From: Desulfobacterales bacterium
Lineage (GTDB): Bacteria; Desulfobacterota; Desulfobacteria; Desulfobacterales; JARGFK01
DNA length: 37,478 nucleotides
Reading direction: 5' to 3'
Assembly (NCBI GenBank): GCA_029211065.1
Contig: JARGFK010000040.1
Location: 1 to 37,478 of the forward strand
The position numbers and the translations under genes are program-made. Below the pieces are notes generated by a model, which made no database searches, was not told the DNA's origin, and saw only the letters and a list, made by a program, of their open reading frames with translations. Positions 21,954-30,772 of this stretch are shown one piece after another (position 1 is the stretch's first letter; each line of letters begins with the position of its first letter).

Positions 21954-22108
21954 TTTATTTCCTCCTCTTGATAAATACACCTTCGGATGGTTTCAATTCC
22001 CTTGTCATTAAGATAGGCTAGGTCTTTGGCGGAAAGTTTAAATTTGGCCCTGAAAGCGGAGCGCTTCAGGGATAACAACGTTGCCTTTACCTTTTCTTCA
22101 ATTACCAT
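21935..22108 (-). CDS. 57-aa small protein overlapping the cold-shock gene (DUF4186-like N-terminus?)
   Basis: The minus strand from ATG at 22108 to TAA at 21935-21937 encodes a lysine-rich 57-aa peptide. Its central part, [20 protein letters not shown] followed by [10 protein letters not shown], looks like a genuine protein and recalls the N-terminal region of the DUF4186 family, but the rest of that domain is missing. It could be a truncated relative, or a leader peptide whose translation controls the cold-shock gene, whose ribosome-binding site it contains. AGGA lies 12 bases before the ATG, which is only a fair signal. The resemblance is from memory of the family pattern and is not proven. 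Confidence 0.45.
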   Translation of the reverse strand: MVIEEKVKATLLSLKRSAFRAKFKLSAKDLAYLNDKGIETIRRCIYQEEEIKWRLAW

Positions 22109-22439
22109 TATGTTCTTTTTCGTCCTGCCGGCCTGTTACGCCACGCCCAGGTGCCGGAACCCCATAAAACCGATTCCAATAACGCTCTCTTTATATCATC
22201 ACAAGAATTGAAATCAACAATTTTTATAGCGCCGCTTCGTGAGTTCTAAATATTCTGTTTTTTTCCTCCGGAGTTTTCGGTCTTCCGGTTTCCGTTTGAC
22301 TCTTTTGGCGCTTTCCCATATAGAGCTTGCCAAAACCATCGTTTCGGTTTTAAAGACAAAAGAAAGGCCGACTGTTTTCGCGCTGGTGGAAATTATCCGC
22401 TGCAACGCACTAAAAATGAATGGATAATCAGGAACCAAA
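22109..22439. other. 331-base region without a confident gene
   Basis: Short frames exist on both strands, for instance a very basic C-terminal peptide on the minus strand ending at 22214 (KRVKRKPEDRKLRRKKTEYL). None has a ribosome-binding site or recognisable family. The promoter of the ABC-F gene at 22440 probably lies in the right-hand part. Confidence 0.3.
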
Positions 22440-24293
22440 ATGCTCTTTGTTGAAAATCTAATAAAGGGGTATGTCACCCAGTTGCTGTTTGAGGATGCAA
22501 GTTTTACCATCGCACCCAAGGAACGCATCGGGCTTGTGGGCCGAAACGGGCACGGCAAAACGACGCTGCTGCATCTCATCGTCGGTGAAGAGCAGCCCGA
22601 TAGCGGCAGCATCACCTATCCTAAAAATTATCGCATCGGCTATGTTCGTCAACATATCGAGTTTACGGAAGATACCGTCCTAAAGGAAGGGATAAAGGGG
22701 CTGCCGGCGGTGGAACAGGACCAGCACTGGAAAGTCGAAAAGATTCTGACGGGTCTCGGGTTTTCAGACAGCGATATGCAGCGGCACCCCGCTGAATTTT
22801 CTGGCGGATTTCAGGTGCGTCTGAACCTGGTGAAAGCCCTGGTGGCGGAACCGGATTTATTGCTGCTGGATGAGCCCACCAATTACCTTGATATTGCTTC
22901 GATCCGCTGGATCGAGCGCTTCCTGATGAACTGGCCCCATGAACTGATACTGATAACCCACGACCGGTCGTTTATGGATGCGGTCGTCACCCATATCATG
23001 GGAATCCACCGTCAAAAAATCCGCAAAATTTCCGGAAACACGACGAAATACTATACCCAAATCGCCCAGGACGAAGAGATTTATGAAAAGACCCGAATCA
23101 ATGAGGGGCGCCGGCGAAAAGAGATCGAGCAGTTTATCACCCGTTTCAGGGCCAAAGCCAGGCTGGCGAACCTTGTACAGTCCAGGGTCAAAACACTCCA
23201 GAAGCTTGAAAAAAAAGAAAAACTGAAAACCATTGAGGCCCTCGACTTTTCTTTTCGAAATGAACCCTTCTCGGGCAAACGGGTGCTCGCTGCGCAAAAC
23301 GTCTCTTTTTCCTATGACGGCAAAACGCAGATGATCAAAGAATTTAACTTAACCATCCGGCCGCGGGAGCGGATTTTTATTGTCGGAAGAAACGGAAAGG
23401 GCAAGACCACCTTGCTGAAGCTGCTGGCGGAAGGGCTCTCACCCCAAAGCGGCAATATTACCCTCAGCCCGGGGGTTCTAAAGGGCCTGTTTGAGCAAAC
23501 CAATATCAACCGCTTGATGGATAACTGTACGGTTGAGGAAGAAATCATACTGTCGCATCCAGATGTGGACCGGCAACAGGCCCGGAATATCTGCGGCGCC
23601 ATGATGTTCTCCGGTGACGATGCCTTGAAAAAAATCGGCGTTCTCTCCGGGGGCGAAAAAAGCAGGGTGCTGCTGGCAAAGCTTTTGGTCACGCCGGCAA
23701 ATCTGCTCCTGCTGGATGAACCCACCCACCACCTCGATATGGAGTCGTGCGATGCCCTGCTGGCCGCGCTGGTGGATTTTGCAGGAACGGTTGTGATGGT
23801 CACCCATAATGAAATGTTTCTAAACGCCCTGGCGGATCGTCTGATCGTTTTCCAGAATGACGGCATCGAGGTGTTTGAAGGCAATTACGCAGACTTTCTG
23901 GAAAGCGGCGGCTGGCAGGACGAAAAGGCCGGAAACAAACCGGCCCTTGCAGTTGACACAACAGCAGACGCGTCCAAACTGACCAAAAAAGAAAAGCGAC
24001 GGCTGCGCTCGGAAATCATTGCAGAACGATCCCGGGCGGTTAAAAAGCTTGAAACCCGGATCACGACGCTTGAGAATGAAATCGCTGCCGGCGAACAGCA
24101 GCTCAATGGCCTCAACGCCGAAATACTGGAAGCTTCCCGGTTGCAGGACGGCCCCCGGATCGAAATGCTTTCAAAGTCCCTGCATGCCGCTAACAGTGCT
24201 GTGGATAAACTCTACGCAAAACTCGAAAAACAGTCGGCGATCTATGAAGAACAGCGGGCCGCCTTTGATGAGCGCCTGGAAGAGATCGAATAA
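22440..24293 (+). CDS. ABC-F family ATPase (Uup/YheS/EttA type)
   Basis: A soluble 617-aa protein with two ABC ATPase domains and no membrane segments, the ABC-F hallmark. Domain 1 has Walker A GRNGHGKTTLL, signature FSGGFQVRL and Walker B LLLLDEPTNYLD; domain 2 has GRNGKGKTTLL, LSGGEKSRVLL and LLLLDEPTHHLD. Between them lies the charged helical linker (EIEQFITRFRAKARLANLVQ), the P-site tRNA interaction motif that contacts ribosomal tRNA. The C-terminus is a long predicted coiled coil (RAVKKLETRITTLENEIAAG), as in Uup and YheS. ABC-F proteins act on ribosomes, relieving stalls or giving antibiotic protection; the short linker and coiled coil favour a housekeeping role. AGGA precedes the ATG. 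Confidence 0.93.
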   Translation: MLFVENLIKGYVTQLLFEDASFTIAPKERIGLVGRNGHGKTTLLHLIVGEEQPDSGSITYPKNYRIGYVRQHIEFTEDTVLKEGIKGLPAVEQDQHWKVEKILTGLGFSDSDMQRHPAEFSGGFQVRLNLVKALVAEPDLLLLDEPTNYLDIASIRWIERFLMNWPHELILITHDRSFMDAVVTHIMGIHRQKIRKISGNTTKYYTQIAQDEEIYEKTRINEGRRRKEIEQFITRFRAKARLANLVQSRVKTLQKLEKKEKLKTIEALDFSFRNEPFSGKRVLAAQNVSFSYDGKTQMIKEFNLTIRPRERIFIVGRNGKGKTTLLKLLAEGLSPQSGNITLSPGVLKGLFEQTNINRLMDNCTVEEEIILSHPDVDRQQARNICGAMMFSGDDALKKIGVLSGGEKSRVLLAKLLVTPANLLLLDEPTHHLDMESCDALLAALVDFAGTVVMVTHNEMFLNALADRLIVFQNDGIEVFEGNYADFLESGGWQDEKAGNKPALAVDTTADASKLTKKEKRRLRSEIIAERSRAVKKLETRITTLENEIAAGEQQLNGLNAEILEASRLQDGPRIEMLSKSLHAANSAVDKLYAKLEKQSAIYEEQRAAFDERLEEIE

Positions 24294-24352
24294 CTGTAAG
24301 CGTCCTTTGCAAAACGCCCCTTTTTTCGTAATTTCGGCGTCAGGCATAAATT

Positions 24353-25237
24353 TTGAAACTTTTATTTTATATCAGCATTACCCTCGCAGTTGCCGGCGGC
24401 CTGTTGTTCCCGGCGCTGGGCGCTTTTTCAGGTTTGATCCCCGTGATGATTGCCGGAATGCTTTTCATTAACTTCCTGGATGCAAAAATCGATATGGCGC
24501 ATGTGTTCCGCAAGGAACTTCTTATCACCTTTTTTCTGACGGTTTTTTTTATGCCGTTTATCACCCACAACCTGCTTTCAATATGGTTCGAGGCCCCTTA
24601 TCGCGTCGGACTGCTTCTGGTTGCCTGCGCCCCCACCGGCGTCATGGGAATCATTCTCATTCGTTACCTACAGCATAGAGATTTTCACCTTGCGTTCAGC
24701 AATTTTCTTTTCTCTACTTTCGGATCGATCCTGGTCATCCCGTTTGTCCTTAAATTGTTTCTCGGAGAAACGGCTCCCATTGAATCCCGCCCCATCTTGA
24801 TTCAGACCGCCGCCCTGATTATCATTCCCTACATTGCAACCCGTCTGGTGGAGCGCTTTTGCAGGAAAACGCTGCAGCAATCCATAAAAAAAACGGCTGT
24901 TTTCCTGACCCCTGTTGTTGTTTTCATGATTGTGTCCACGACCATTGCAAGCGCGTCGGACGACCTCAAATGGAACATGACGCTGCTCAGTCTCTCTTCA
25001 TGCGTATTCGCGATTTATTTGTTGCAGGGGAGTCTGGGTTACCTGGCAGGATATCTCCTCCGGAAAAGAGATATAAAAAACACGCTGGCGCTGATTGCCT
25101 CATCGCGGAATTGTCAGATTATCCTTGCGGTTGCCATTTTAAATTTTTCACCGCTGACGGCCGTACCCATTATCATTGCCACCATTTTTCATCATCTCAT
25201 GAATGCGATCTGGTTGTGGGTCTTGCAGCGCAATTAA
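24353..25237 (+). CDS. Bile acid:sodium symporter (BASS)-superfamily membrane protein
   Basis: A 294-aa protein with about nine or ten hydrophobic segments. ACAPTGVMGIILIRYL resembles the conserved core of the BASS/ACR3/AEC-like transporters with crossed helices, and ALIASSRNCQIILAVAIL matches the second conserved repeat (family SRNxxLAxAL pattern). A Na+-coupled organic-anion transporter is therefore likely; the substrate is unknown. The start is TTG because a TAA lies immediately upstream in frame and no ATG occurs before the second membrane segment; the ribosome-binding site is weak. It follows the ABC-F gene by 59 bases but there is no evidence for functional coupling. Confidence 0.72.
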   Translation: MKLLFYISITLAVAGGLLFPALGAFSGLIPVMIAGMLFINFLDAKIDMAHVFRKELLITFFLTVFFMPFITHNLLSIWFEAPYRVGLLLVACAPTGVMGIILIRYLQHRDFHLAFSNFLFSTFGSILVIPFVLKLFLGETAPIESRPILIQTAALIIIPYIATRLVERFCRKTLQQSIKKTAVFLTPVVVFMIVSTTIASASDDLKWNMTLLSLSSCVFAIYLLQGSLGYLAGYLLRKRDIKNTLALIASSRNCQIILAVAILNFSPLTAVPIIIATIFHHLMNAIWLWVLQRN

Positions 25238-25293
25238 AGTCACTTCAAAGCTGTGCGTCGGCACTATAGAAGGAAAAGTCAGGTGCGTATATG

Positions 25294-26568
25294 TTAATTT
25301 CCGCTTTTCTTCCGAAATCGGGTAAGGATGAGATAGCACAAACCCGCAACCATGATGGACGGCATCGAACCGCCGATGCTGAATTTCAACACGGCCATAA
25401 CTTCATAGGTAACGAACCCGATTGCCCATGACAAGAGCGCAACTAAATTAAACCCTTTGGAATACCAGTACACGCCGTCTTCTCGATAGAGGGCGTCCAC
25501 ATCCAGCCGACGCCGGCGAATAATGAAATAATCGGTCAGAACCACCCCAAAGAGCGGCATGAACATGGCGCCGATAAAGAACAGGAAGTTCTCGTACTGC
25601 TCCATGGGAAATATCAGCGCCACCAGAATGGACAGAACGCCGGCCATCCACATGATGGTTTTCGCCTTTATTTTCTGGGAAATATTCATCATGGAGCAGG
25701 TGGCGGAATACACATCCGGAAAATCCGAAGTGATCGTAGAAAAAACCACCATGATCAGGGCCGGCGCCGCAAAGCCGATCTTGCCCATGATTTGCAGAAT
25801 CAATGCCCCCGGGTCGGTTTCTCCGGTTGCCAGCGTGGCCATCAGGCCCAGCAGATACATCCAGGAAGAGACGATAAAATAGCCCCACCAGGTGTTCCAG
25901 AAACTCGATACGGTATTTTTTGAAAACCGGGAATAATCGGCAACCAGCGGCATCCACGATATCGGCATGGCGATGACCAGGTCAAGTCCGATCATAAACG
26001 GCATGTCCTTGGGCTGAACAGTCAAAATTTCGCTGCCGAACTCCCTGAACGACACCCAACTCATTAAGGCACAAACCAGCAGCAGCGCAACCACTGCCGC
26101 CGTCTGCATGAATTTCCAGACAGAGCGTCCGGTATAAAGCGCCCATATAAGGGTGCCGATCCCGATCAGAACGATCCAAAAATTGTCGGAAGCCAGGACC
26201 CCGCCCAGAGGCTTACCCAGCATGGCGCCCGCCCGACCGCCGATAATCAGCATGATGGAGGCCCAGCCGATCAATTGTATGATGTTGATGAGCGCACCCA
26301 GGGTTGACCCGCGAATCCCGAAAGAAGGGCGAACGGACACCATCGACATGATACCGTGGTCCGAACCCATTACGCCGCCCAGCGCCATAAAAGTGTTGCC
26401 GATGATGTGGCCCAAAATAATGGCCCAAAAGCCCATCCAGAATCCCATCGGCGCCAGAAACCCGCCGGCCCAGATTTCAGCCAGAGAAATCGCCACCCCG
26501 GCCCACAGCAGAAAATAATCAACGCCCCCCAGGTTTCTATCAATTGACTGTATCGGTTTAATATCCAT
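25294..26568 (-). CDS. NCS1-family nucleobase/vitamin permease (CytX/CodB-like)
   Basis: A 424-aa transporter with about twelve membrane segments. The N-terminus LGGVDYFLLWAGVAIS and then the glycine-rich RPSFGIRGSTLGALINIIQL are NCS1 landmarks (purine, cytosine, hydroxymethylpyrimidine, allantoin carriers); SDFPDVYSATCSMMN lies in the substrate/Na+-site region. Length and pattern fit CodB or CytX-like members better than the longer PucI types. CytX genes often carry a TPP riboswitch, but none was seen upstream, so a hydroxymethylpyrimidine substrate is not supported. It is transcribed divergently from the hypothetical gene at 26873. Confidence 0.82.
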   Translation of the reverse strand: MDIKPIQSIDRNLGGVDYFLLWAGVAISLAEIWAGGFLAPMGFWMGFWAIILGHIIGNTFMALGGVMGSDHGIMSMVSVRPSFGIRGSTLGALINIIQLIGWASIMLIIGGRAGAMLGKPLGGVLASDNFWIVLIGIGTLIWALYTGRSVWKFMQTAAVVALLLVCALMSWVSFREFGSEILTVQPKDMPFMIGLDLVIAMPISWMPLVADYSRFSKNTVSSFWNTWWGYFIVSSWMYLLGLMATLATGETDPGALILQIMGKIGFAAPALIMVVFSTITSDFPDVYSATCSMMNISQKIKAKTIMWMAGVLSILVALIFPMEQYENFLFFIGAMFMPLFGVVLTDYFIIRRRRLDVDALYREDGVYWYSKGFNLVALLSWAIGFVTYEVMAVLKFSIGGSMPSIMVAGLCYLILTRFRKKSGN

Positions 26569-26797
26569 CGCTTATCCCGTTTCCTTTAAATTTACCCTAA
26601 ATCCGATTGTAATCAGCACTAAAATGTTTTCATCAATTTCCAGGCAAGGTTCAGGTATTACGGATGTCATAGCCTGATTGCGGATAAAAATGCAAGGTGA
26701 AGATACGAAATTAATTCTGAATCTTCTGATAAGTTTGGTTATTCAGTGTCGGGAACATCGAATCGGAATAAATACAAGATATTGTATGTCTTTTTTA
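26569..26797. other. Intergenic region between divergent genes
   Basis: Together with the promoter that follows, this forms a 304-base gap between the NCS1 permease and the hypothetical gene at 26873. It is AT-rich. ATACAA (26772-26777) and TTGTAT (26782-26787) form a perfect inverted repeat just upstream of the -35 box of the rightward promoter and may be an operator. No riboswitch or RNA gene was recognised. Confidence 0.35.
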
Positions 26798-26826
26798 TTG
26801 ACACACAAAATAGAATCTTTTATGCT
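26798..26826 (+). promoter_or_regulatory. Sigma-70-type promoter of the hypothetical gene at 26873
   Basis: A perfect -35 box TTGACA (26798-26803) is followed after exactly 17 bases by TATGCT (26821-26826). The start codon is 46 bases further on, with TAGGAG before it. This is the clearest housekeeping-type promoter in the window. Confidence 0.65.
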
Positions 26827-26872
26827 CCTCTATGAATATGTTAAATATCCCTGAATTTATAGGAGTGGACTT

Positions 26873-27163
26873 ATGTCAAAACTGAGCAAGTTAAAAGAAC
26901 GGTTGATATCACACCTGCTCCGGAAAGGACTGGAACCGAGCCTCGTGCCGGGGTTCATTCGGTGCCTGGCAATTTCTCTCAAGCTTAACCCCCGGGTGGA
27001 TATCCCGGAAATCGGTCAACGCATGAATTGCATGGGTTGGGCGGGATCTGAAATCGACGCCGACACATTGGCGCTTGCCACGGCGTATTTTGACGCCCAG
27101 GGATTAGAAATTTTGGAAGAAAAACCGGTCCGGTGGTTTGAAAAAAAATTTAAAGCCGCTTAA
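26873..27163 (+). CDS. Hypothetical protein (96 aa)
   Basis: No family was recognised. The protein is soluble, begins MSKLSKLKERLISHLLRKGL and has alternating helix-forming segments; the middle part (ISLKLNPRVDIPEIGQRMNCMGW) and the end (VRWFEKKFKAA) look like a compact helical domain with an aromatic C-terminus. There is one cysteine. It has a strong promoter and ribosome-binding site, so it is very likely expressed. It precedes another hypothetical gene by 98 bases on the same strand. Confidence 0.75.
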   Translation: MSKLSKLKERLISHLLRKGLEPSLVPGFIRCLAISLKLNPRVDIPEIGQRMNCMGWAGSEIDADTLALATAYFDAQGLEILEEKPVRWFEKKFKAA

Positions 27164-27261
27164 GAAGTCACCTCGCCGGCAGACCGGAGTTCTGGATCTA
27201 AACGGCTGCAGCAAAAAACTTTTTTTCTGCTTTCGCATGAAATCTCAAAGGAGCAAAGAAT

Positions 27262-27639
27262 ATGTCTCCCAAAGTTCTTCCTGAACAGAAAATTTCTTTG
27301 CAAACCGACACAAGAAACGAAGTGGTCGTCCTGCTGCCCGCTGCATCAGGACGCACCGTCGGCTTCATTGTCGATATCGGCCGGCACGGCATTCCATTCG
27401 GCAACGCAGCCGCTGCGAAATATACCGACAAAGAAAATATACTTGACACCCTGATGGATGGATCTTTCCTCCCTTTCGATACCGGCGCGTACAGTGAAAT
27501 CGAGGATATGGAATTCAGCGATATGTTTTACAGCATGGAAAACAGACTCCGGCGCAGCTTGCAGACCAAAGAATTGACCAGCAGACACCTGTCGGAATTG
27601 GAATATTTCATGCTGCATACCAATATGACTGAAAACTGA
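27262..27639 (+). CDS. Hypothetical protein (125 aa), possibly with a PilZ-like strand
   Basis: AAAGGAG precedes the ATG. The segment EVVVLLPAASGRTVGFIVDIGRHGIPF resembles the second half of a PilZ-like beta barrel (the D-x-S-x-x-G region, here DIGRHGI), but the arginine-rich c-di-GMP motif is absent, so binding of that messenger is not expected. The C-terminal part is acidic and helical (YSEIEDMEFSDMFYSMENRL). Function unknown. It may share the transcript starting at 26800-26830. Confidence 0.7.
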   Translation: MSPKVLPEQKISLQTDTRNEVVVLLPAASGRTVGFIVDIGRHGIPFGNAAAAKYTDKENILDTLMDGSFLPFDTGAYSEIEDMEFSDMFYSMENRLRRSLQTKELTSRHLSELEYFMLHTNMTEN

Positions 27640-27719
27640 AATGCAAATTCCCCAGAGTTGAAGCATCCGCACACCGATAAGCAATCCGGCCAAACCGAAT
27701 CCGTCAGCCTTCGCTTTAA

Positions 27720-27736
27720 AATTTATTCAATAAATT
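27720..27736. repeat. AT-rich perfect palindrome upstream of the Hsp20 gene
   Basis: AATTTATT-C-AATAAATT is a 17-base perfect palindrome about 155 bases before the Hsp20 start. It may be an operator. It does not match the CIRCE heat-shock element. Confidence 0.3.
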
Positions 27737-27780
27737 GATTTTTCATAATTATTTTATTACAATGCCGAAAACAAAAAGAT

Positions 27781-27829
27781 AGGGTCTGCCTTCACATCGT
27801 CAGCGAAGCGTTACTGCCGGACCCTTTTT
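27781..27829 (+). terminator. Possible intrinsic terminator
   Basis: AGGGTC (27781-27786) pairs with GACCCT (27820-27825), which runs into TTTT; the A-run before the first arm would pair with those Ts, so it could act in both directions. The loop of 33 bases is long. It would separate the hypothetical gene at 27262 from the Hsp20 operon. Confidence 0.35.
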
Positions 27830-27890
27830 GGGTTACAGGTCCGTTTTATTAATATTGGTACAAGGCATTTCAGATACTGGAGGTGACAGG

Positions 27891-28328
27891 ATGTCCCTTG
27901 TAAAATGGGGCCCCTGGGGGAACGATTCAGCGCATAACCATATCAATCGGATTTTTGATGATGCTTTTCCAAAGACCGGTCAGGAAAAGGGACTACCCCC
28001 ATGCGATTGGAACCCGGTGGTTGATGCGTATGAAATGGACGACGCGATTATCATTGAAGTCGAACTTCCCGGTATCGACAAAAAAGATATCGCCATTAAT
28101 CTGAAAGACCGGATCCTTTCGATTATCGGACAGCGATTTTTTAATCAGGAAATCAAGGAAGAAAATTTTCATAGCAGGGAAAGATGCTACGGCACGTTTC
28201 AGCGGTCCTTTATCCTGCCGGTCTTCGTTAAACCGGAAAATATTAAAGCCGAATTTAAGGACGGCGTCCTTAAAGTTAAAATACCTAAGCCGGAAGAAGA
28301 AAAACCGAAGCGGATCCGGATTAAATGA
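27891..28328 (+). CDS. Small heat-shock protein, Hsp20 family
   Basis: A 145-aa alpha-crystallin-domain chaperone that holds unfolding proteins. VDAYEMDDAIIIEVELPG begins the alpha-crystallin domain, GIDKKDIAINL and GTFQRSFILPVFV are standard, and the conserved A-x-x-x-x-G-V-L signature is AEFKDGVLKVKIPK. The start at 27891 follows GGAGGTG; upstream in-frame codons have no ribosome-binding site. The stop overlaps the next gene (GDSL esterase) by four bases, making a three-gene operon with the small membrane protein. No CIRCE element was found. Confidence 0.95.
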   Translation: MSLVKWGPWGNDSAHNHINRIFDDAFPKTGQEKGLPPCDWNPVVDAYEMDDAIIIEVELPGIDKKDIAINLKDRILSIIGQRFFNQEIKEENFHSRERCYGTFQRSFILPVFVKPENIKAEFKDGVLKVKIPKPEEEKPKRIRIK

Positions 28329-28942
28329 AAAAAACTCTAACCCTCATTGCTGCCGCTGTTATACTGGTCGGCGGCTATTATGTATTCAATCCGTCGCCCA
28401 GGATTACAAACTCCTCTCCGGGGGGGTTAAACATCATCTGTTTCGGAGACAGTTTGACCTTCGGCACCGGCTCAACCCCCGGTAAAAACTACCCGGCGCA
28501 ATTGTCTTTGCTGATCTCAAAACCGGTTATAAATGCAGGGATTCCGGGAGATACCACCACAACGGCCTTAAGCCGGCTTGGGAAAGATGTCTTGACGCAG
28601 TCCCCCCGGATTGTCATTATTACCCTTGGCGGCAACGACCTGAAAAACAGGGCTCCCAAACAAACAACCTTTAACAATTTAAAAAAAATCATTGAATCGA
28701 TACAGCACCAGGGGGCGCTGGTGGTTGTGGGGGGCATCGATATCCCGCTTTGGGGCAGAGGCTTCGGCGATCTCTACAAAAAAGTTTGCAGCGAGACCGG
28801 GGCCATCCTGATTCCCAATATTTTTGATGGCATTATGGGAAAGCGCGAATTCATGAGCGACCCGATCCACCCCAATGACAAAGGGTACGCCCTGATGGCC
28901 AAAAAATTTCAAAAAGCCGTTAAACCCTACCTGTCCCGATGA
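28325..28942 (+). CDS. GDSL/SGNH-family esterase or thioesterase (TesA-like), exported
   Basis: A 205-aa SGNH hydrolase. Block I is CFGDSLTFGTG with the nucleophile Ser, block II contains NAGIPGDTT with the oxyanion Gly, block III is LGGNDLK with the oxyanion Asn, and block V is DPIHPNDKGY with catalytic Asp and His. The N-terminus (LTLIAAAVILVGGYYVF) is a signal peptide or membrane anchor, as in TesA and arylesterases, so it acts outside the cytoplasm. It is coupled by four-base overlaps to hsp20 before it and to the small membrane protein after it. Substrate probably a lipid or aryl ester. Confidence 0.9.
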   Translation: MKKTLTLIAAAVILVGGYYVFNPSPRITNSSPGGLNIICFGDSLTFGTGSTPGKNYPAQLSLLISKPVINAGIPGDTTTTALSRLGKDVLTQSPRIVIITLGGNDLKNRAPKQTTFNNLKKIIESIQHQGALVVVGGIDIPLWGRGFGDLYKKVCSETGAILIPNIFDGIMGKREFMSDPIHPNDKGYALMAKKFQKAVKPYLSR

Positions 28943-29202
28943 AAACCGATTATAATGAACCCATGACAAAAGCTTTTTTCTGGATTAAACATATCTTCAT
29001 CATCCTGTTGAGCTGTCTGTTTCTGTTGTTTGGCATCCAAATCCTGATTGCCGCGTATAAGCTGGATGACCCGTTTTCGTTCATACTGACTTTTTTTGCC
29101 TCAAACTTTATCATCCTCATCAGCGCAACCCTCATTTTTGTTTTTATCTACCGGATAAAAATTTTTTACACCAAACCTGATTTAAAAGACTCTTCGAAAT
29201 AA
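28939..29202 (+). CDS. Small membrane protein (87 aa)
   Basis: Two hydrophobic segments (HIFIILLSCLFLLFGIQILI and ILTFFASNFIILISATLIFVF) with a short polar loop and a lysine-rich C-terminus. No family was recognised. It overlaps the GDSL esterase gene by four bases and is thus the third gene of that operon; a role in the envelope with the esterase is only a guess. A second in-frame ATG at 28963 could be used instead. Confidence 0.65.
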   Translation: MKTDYNEPMTKAFFWIKHIFIILLSCLFLLFGIQILIAAYKLDDPFSFILTFFASNFIILISATLIFVFIYRIKIFYTKPDLKDSSK

Positions 29203-29344
29203 GCAAAACCCAAAAAAAATTTCTTTAATCAAAATATCGGTTGCTTTAATAACATTTTTATGTATTTTTTAGCGCGATAAAAAAAAGTATGGCCGTGGCA
29301 AGACATCTCATAAACATGTTCTGCAAAGAAAAAGAGGTTTATAG

Positions 29345-30772
29345 TTGGTCCAAATGGCATCCACCCCTCATGACGCTGATACGCTCTCGCAGACCTTTGA
29401 CCTGCTGGTCATTGGCGGCGGCAACGCCGCTCTCTGCGCCGCAATGACCGCCCAGGCGGCCGGCGCCAGGGTGCTGCTGCTCGAAAGCGCTCCTATAGAA
29501 TTTCGAGGCGGCAACAGCCGCCATACCCGCAACCTGCGCTACATGCACGAACGCGGAAACGACCACCTGACCGGGCCCTACCTTGAAGACGAATTCTGGG
29601 ACGACCTGAATCGTGTCACCGGGGGCCAGACCAATGAGGAACTGGCGCGCGTTACCATCCGCCAATCCAACAATGTCGGTGAATGGATGACCCTGCATGG
29701 TGTAAACTTCCAACCGGCCATGCGCGGAACGCTTCACCTGGCCCGCACCAACGGTTTTTTTCTCGGCGGAGGCAAAGCCCTGATAAACGCCTATTATCGC
29801 ACGGCTGCAAAACTGGGGGTCCGGATCCTGTACGATGCAGAGGTCACGGACCTGGAGATTCAGGACGGACTGTTTAAATCGGCAACGTTTGTGTCCCGGG
29901 GGCTTACTCAAAAAGTCCGGACAAAAGCGGTTGTATTGGCTTCGGGCGGATTTCAGGCAAACCTTGACTGGTTGAAGGAATACTGGGGGCCGCCGGCGGA
30001 CAATTTTATTATCCGCGGCACACCCTACAATAAAGGCCGCATGCTGCGGGTTCTGCTGGACCAAGGCGCCAAGCCCGTCGGAGACCCCCGCCAGTGTCAT
30101 GCTGTGGCGATTGACGCCCGCGCGCCAAAATTTGACGGCGGGATCGTCACGCGACTCGATTGCGTACCCTTCGGCATCGTCGTCAACAAAGAAGCCCGGC
30201 GTTTTTACGACGAGGGCGAAGAGTTCTGGCCCAAACGATACGCCATCTGGGGGCGCCTGGTCGCCCAGCAGCCTGATCAGATAGCTTATGCCGTCATCGA
30301 TTCAAAATCGATTGATTTATTTATGCCGTCCGTTTTCCCCCCCATCGAGGCTGCCTCCATCGAAGAAATGGCTGCCAAAATGGAACTAGATCCGGCCGCC
30401 CTCAAAGAAACCGTAGCGGCTTTCAACGGAGCCGTACGGCCCGGCCGGTTCGATTCCAATGACCTGGACGACTGCACGACCGTGGGCTTGGAACCGGCCA
30501 AGAGTCACTGGGCCCGGCCGCTGGACCGACCGCCCTACTACGGCTACCCCCTCAGGCCCGGTATTACGTTCACCTACCTGGGGGTCACCGTCAACGACCG
30601 CGCCCAGGTAATCCTGCAGGATGATCGGCCGGCTGCAAACATCTTCGCGGCCGGCGAAATCATGGCCGGCAACATTTTGGGAAAAGGTTACATGGCGGGT
30701 TTCGGGATGACCATCGGCACTGTTTTTGGCCGCATCGCCGGAAAGGAGGCCGCGCGCCATGTCCTCTCCTGA
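29345..30772 (+). CDS. tcuA: FAD-dependent tricarballylate dehydrogenase
   Basis: A 475-aa flavoprotein of the fumarate-reductase/succinate-dehydrogenase flavoprotein class. The FAD-binding motif is LLVIGGGNAALCAAMTA, followed by LLLESAP and the TcuA-like RGGNSRHTRNLRYMH. The active-site region and the C-terminal AGEIMAGNILGKGYMAGFG-type flavin loop are intact. TcuA oxidises tricarballylate to cis-aconitate and passes electrons to TcuB, which is encoded next with an overlap. AGAGG seven bases before the TTG at 29345 favours that start; ATG at 29354 is the alternative. Family members may act on other tricarboxylates, so the substrate is inferred from the pairing with tcuB. Confidence 0.85.
   Translation: MVQMASTPHDADTLSQTFDLLVIGGGNAALCAAMTAQAAGARVLLLESAPIEFRGGNSRHTRNLRYMHERGNDHLTGPYLEDEFWDDLNRVTGGQTNEELARVTIRQSNNVGEWMTLHGVNFQPAMRGTLHLARTNGFFLGGGKALINAYYRTAAKLGVRILYDAEVTDLEIQDGLFKSATFVSRGLTQKVRTKAVVLASGGFQANLDWLKEYWGPPADNFIIRGTPYNKGRMLRVLLDQGAKPVGDPRQCHAVAIDARAPKFDGGIVTRLDCVPFGIVVNKEARRFYDEGEEFWPKRYAIWGRLVAQQPDQIAYAVIDSKSIDLFMPSVFPPIEAASIEEMAAKMELDPAALKETVAAFNGAVRPGRFDSNDLDDCTTVGLEPAKSHWARPLDRPPYYGYPLRPGITFTYLGVTVNDRAQVILQDDRPAANIFAAGEIMAGNILGKGYMAGFGMTIGTVFGRIAGKEAARHVLS

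Noticed and set aside
22214-22430. Basic small protein on the minus strand (KRVKRKPEDRKLRRKK-type tail)
   Set aside because: No ribosome-binding site, no family resemblance, and its longer form overlaps the ABC-F gene by about 175 bases.
26569-26720. TPP riboswitch upstream of the CytX/CodB-like permease
   Set aside because: The conserved CUGAGA and ACC-GAUCUGG-UAAUGC parts are not present, so a thiamine-precursor role is not supported.
29281-29320. Sigma-54 promoter upstream of tcuA (TGGCAAG near 29296)
   Set aside because: The -24 half is good but no GC-containing -12 element follows at the right distance.
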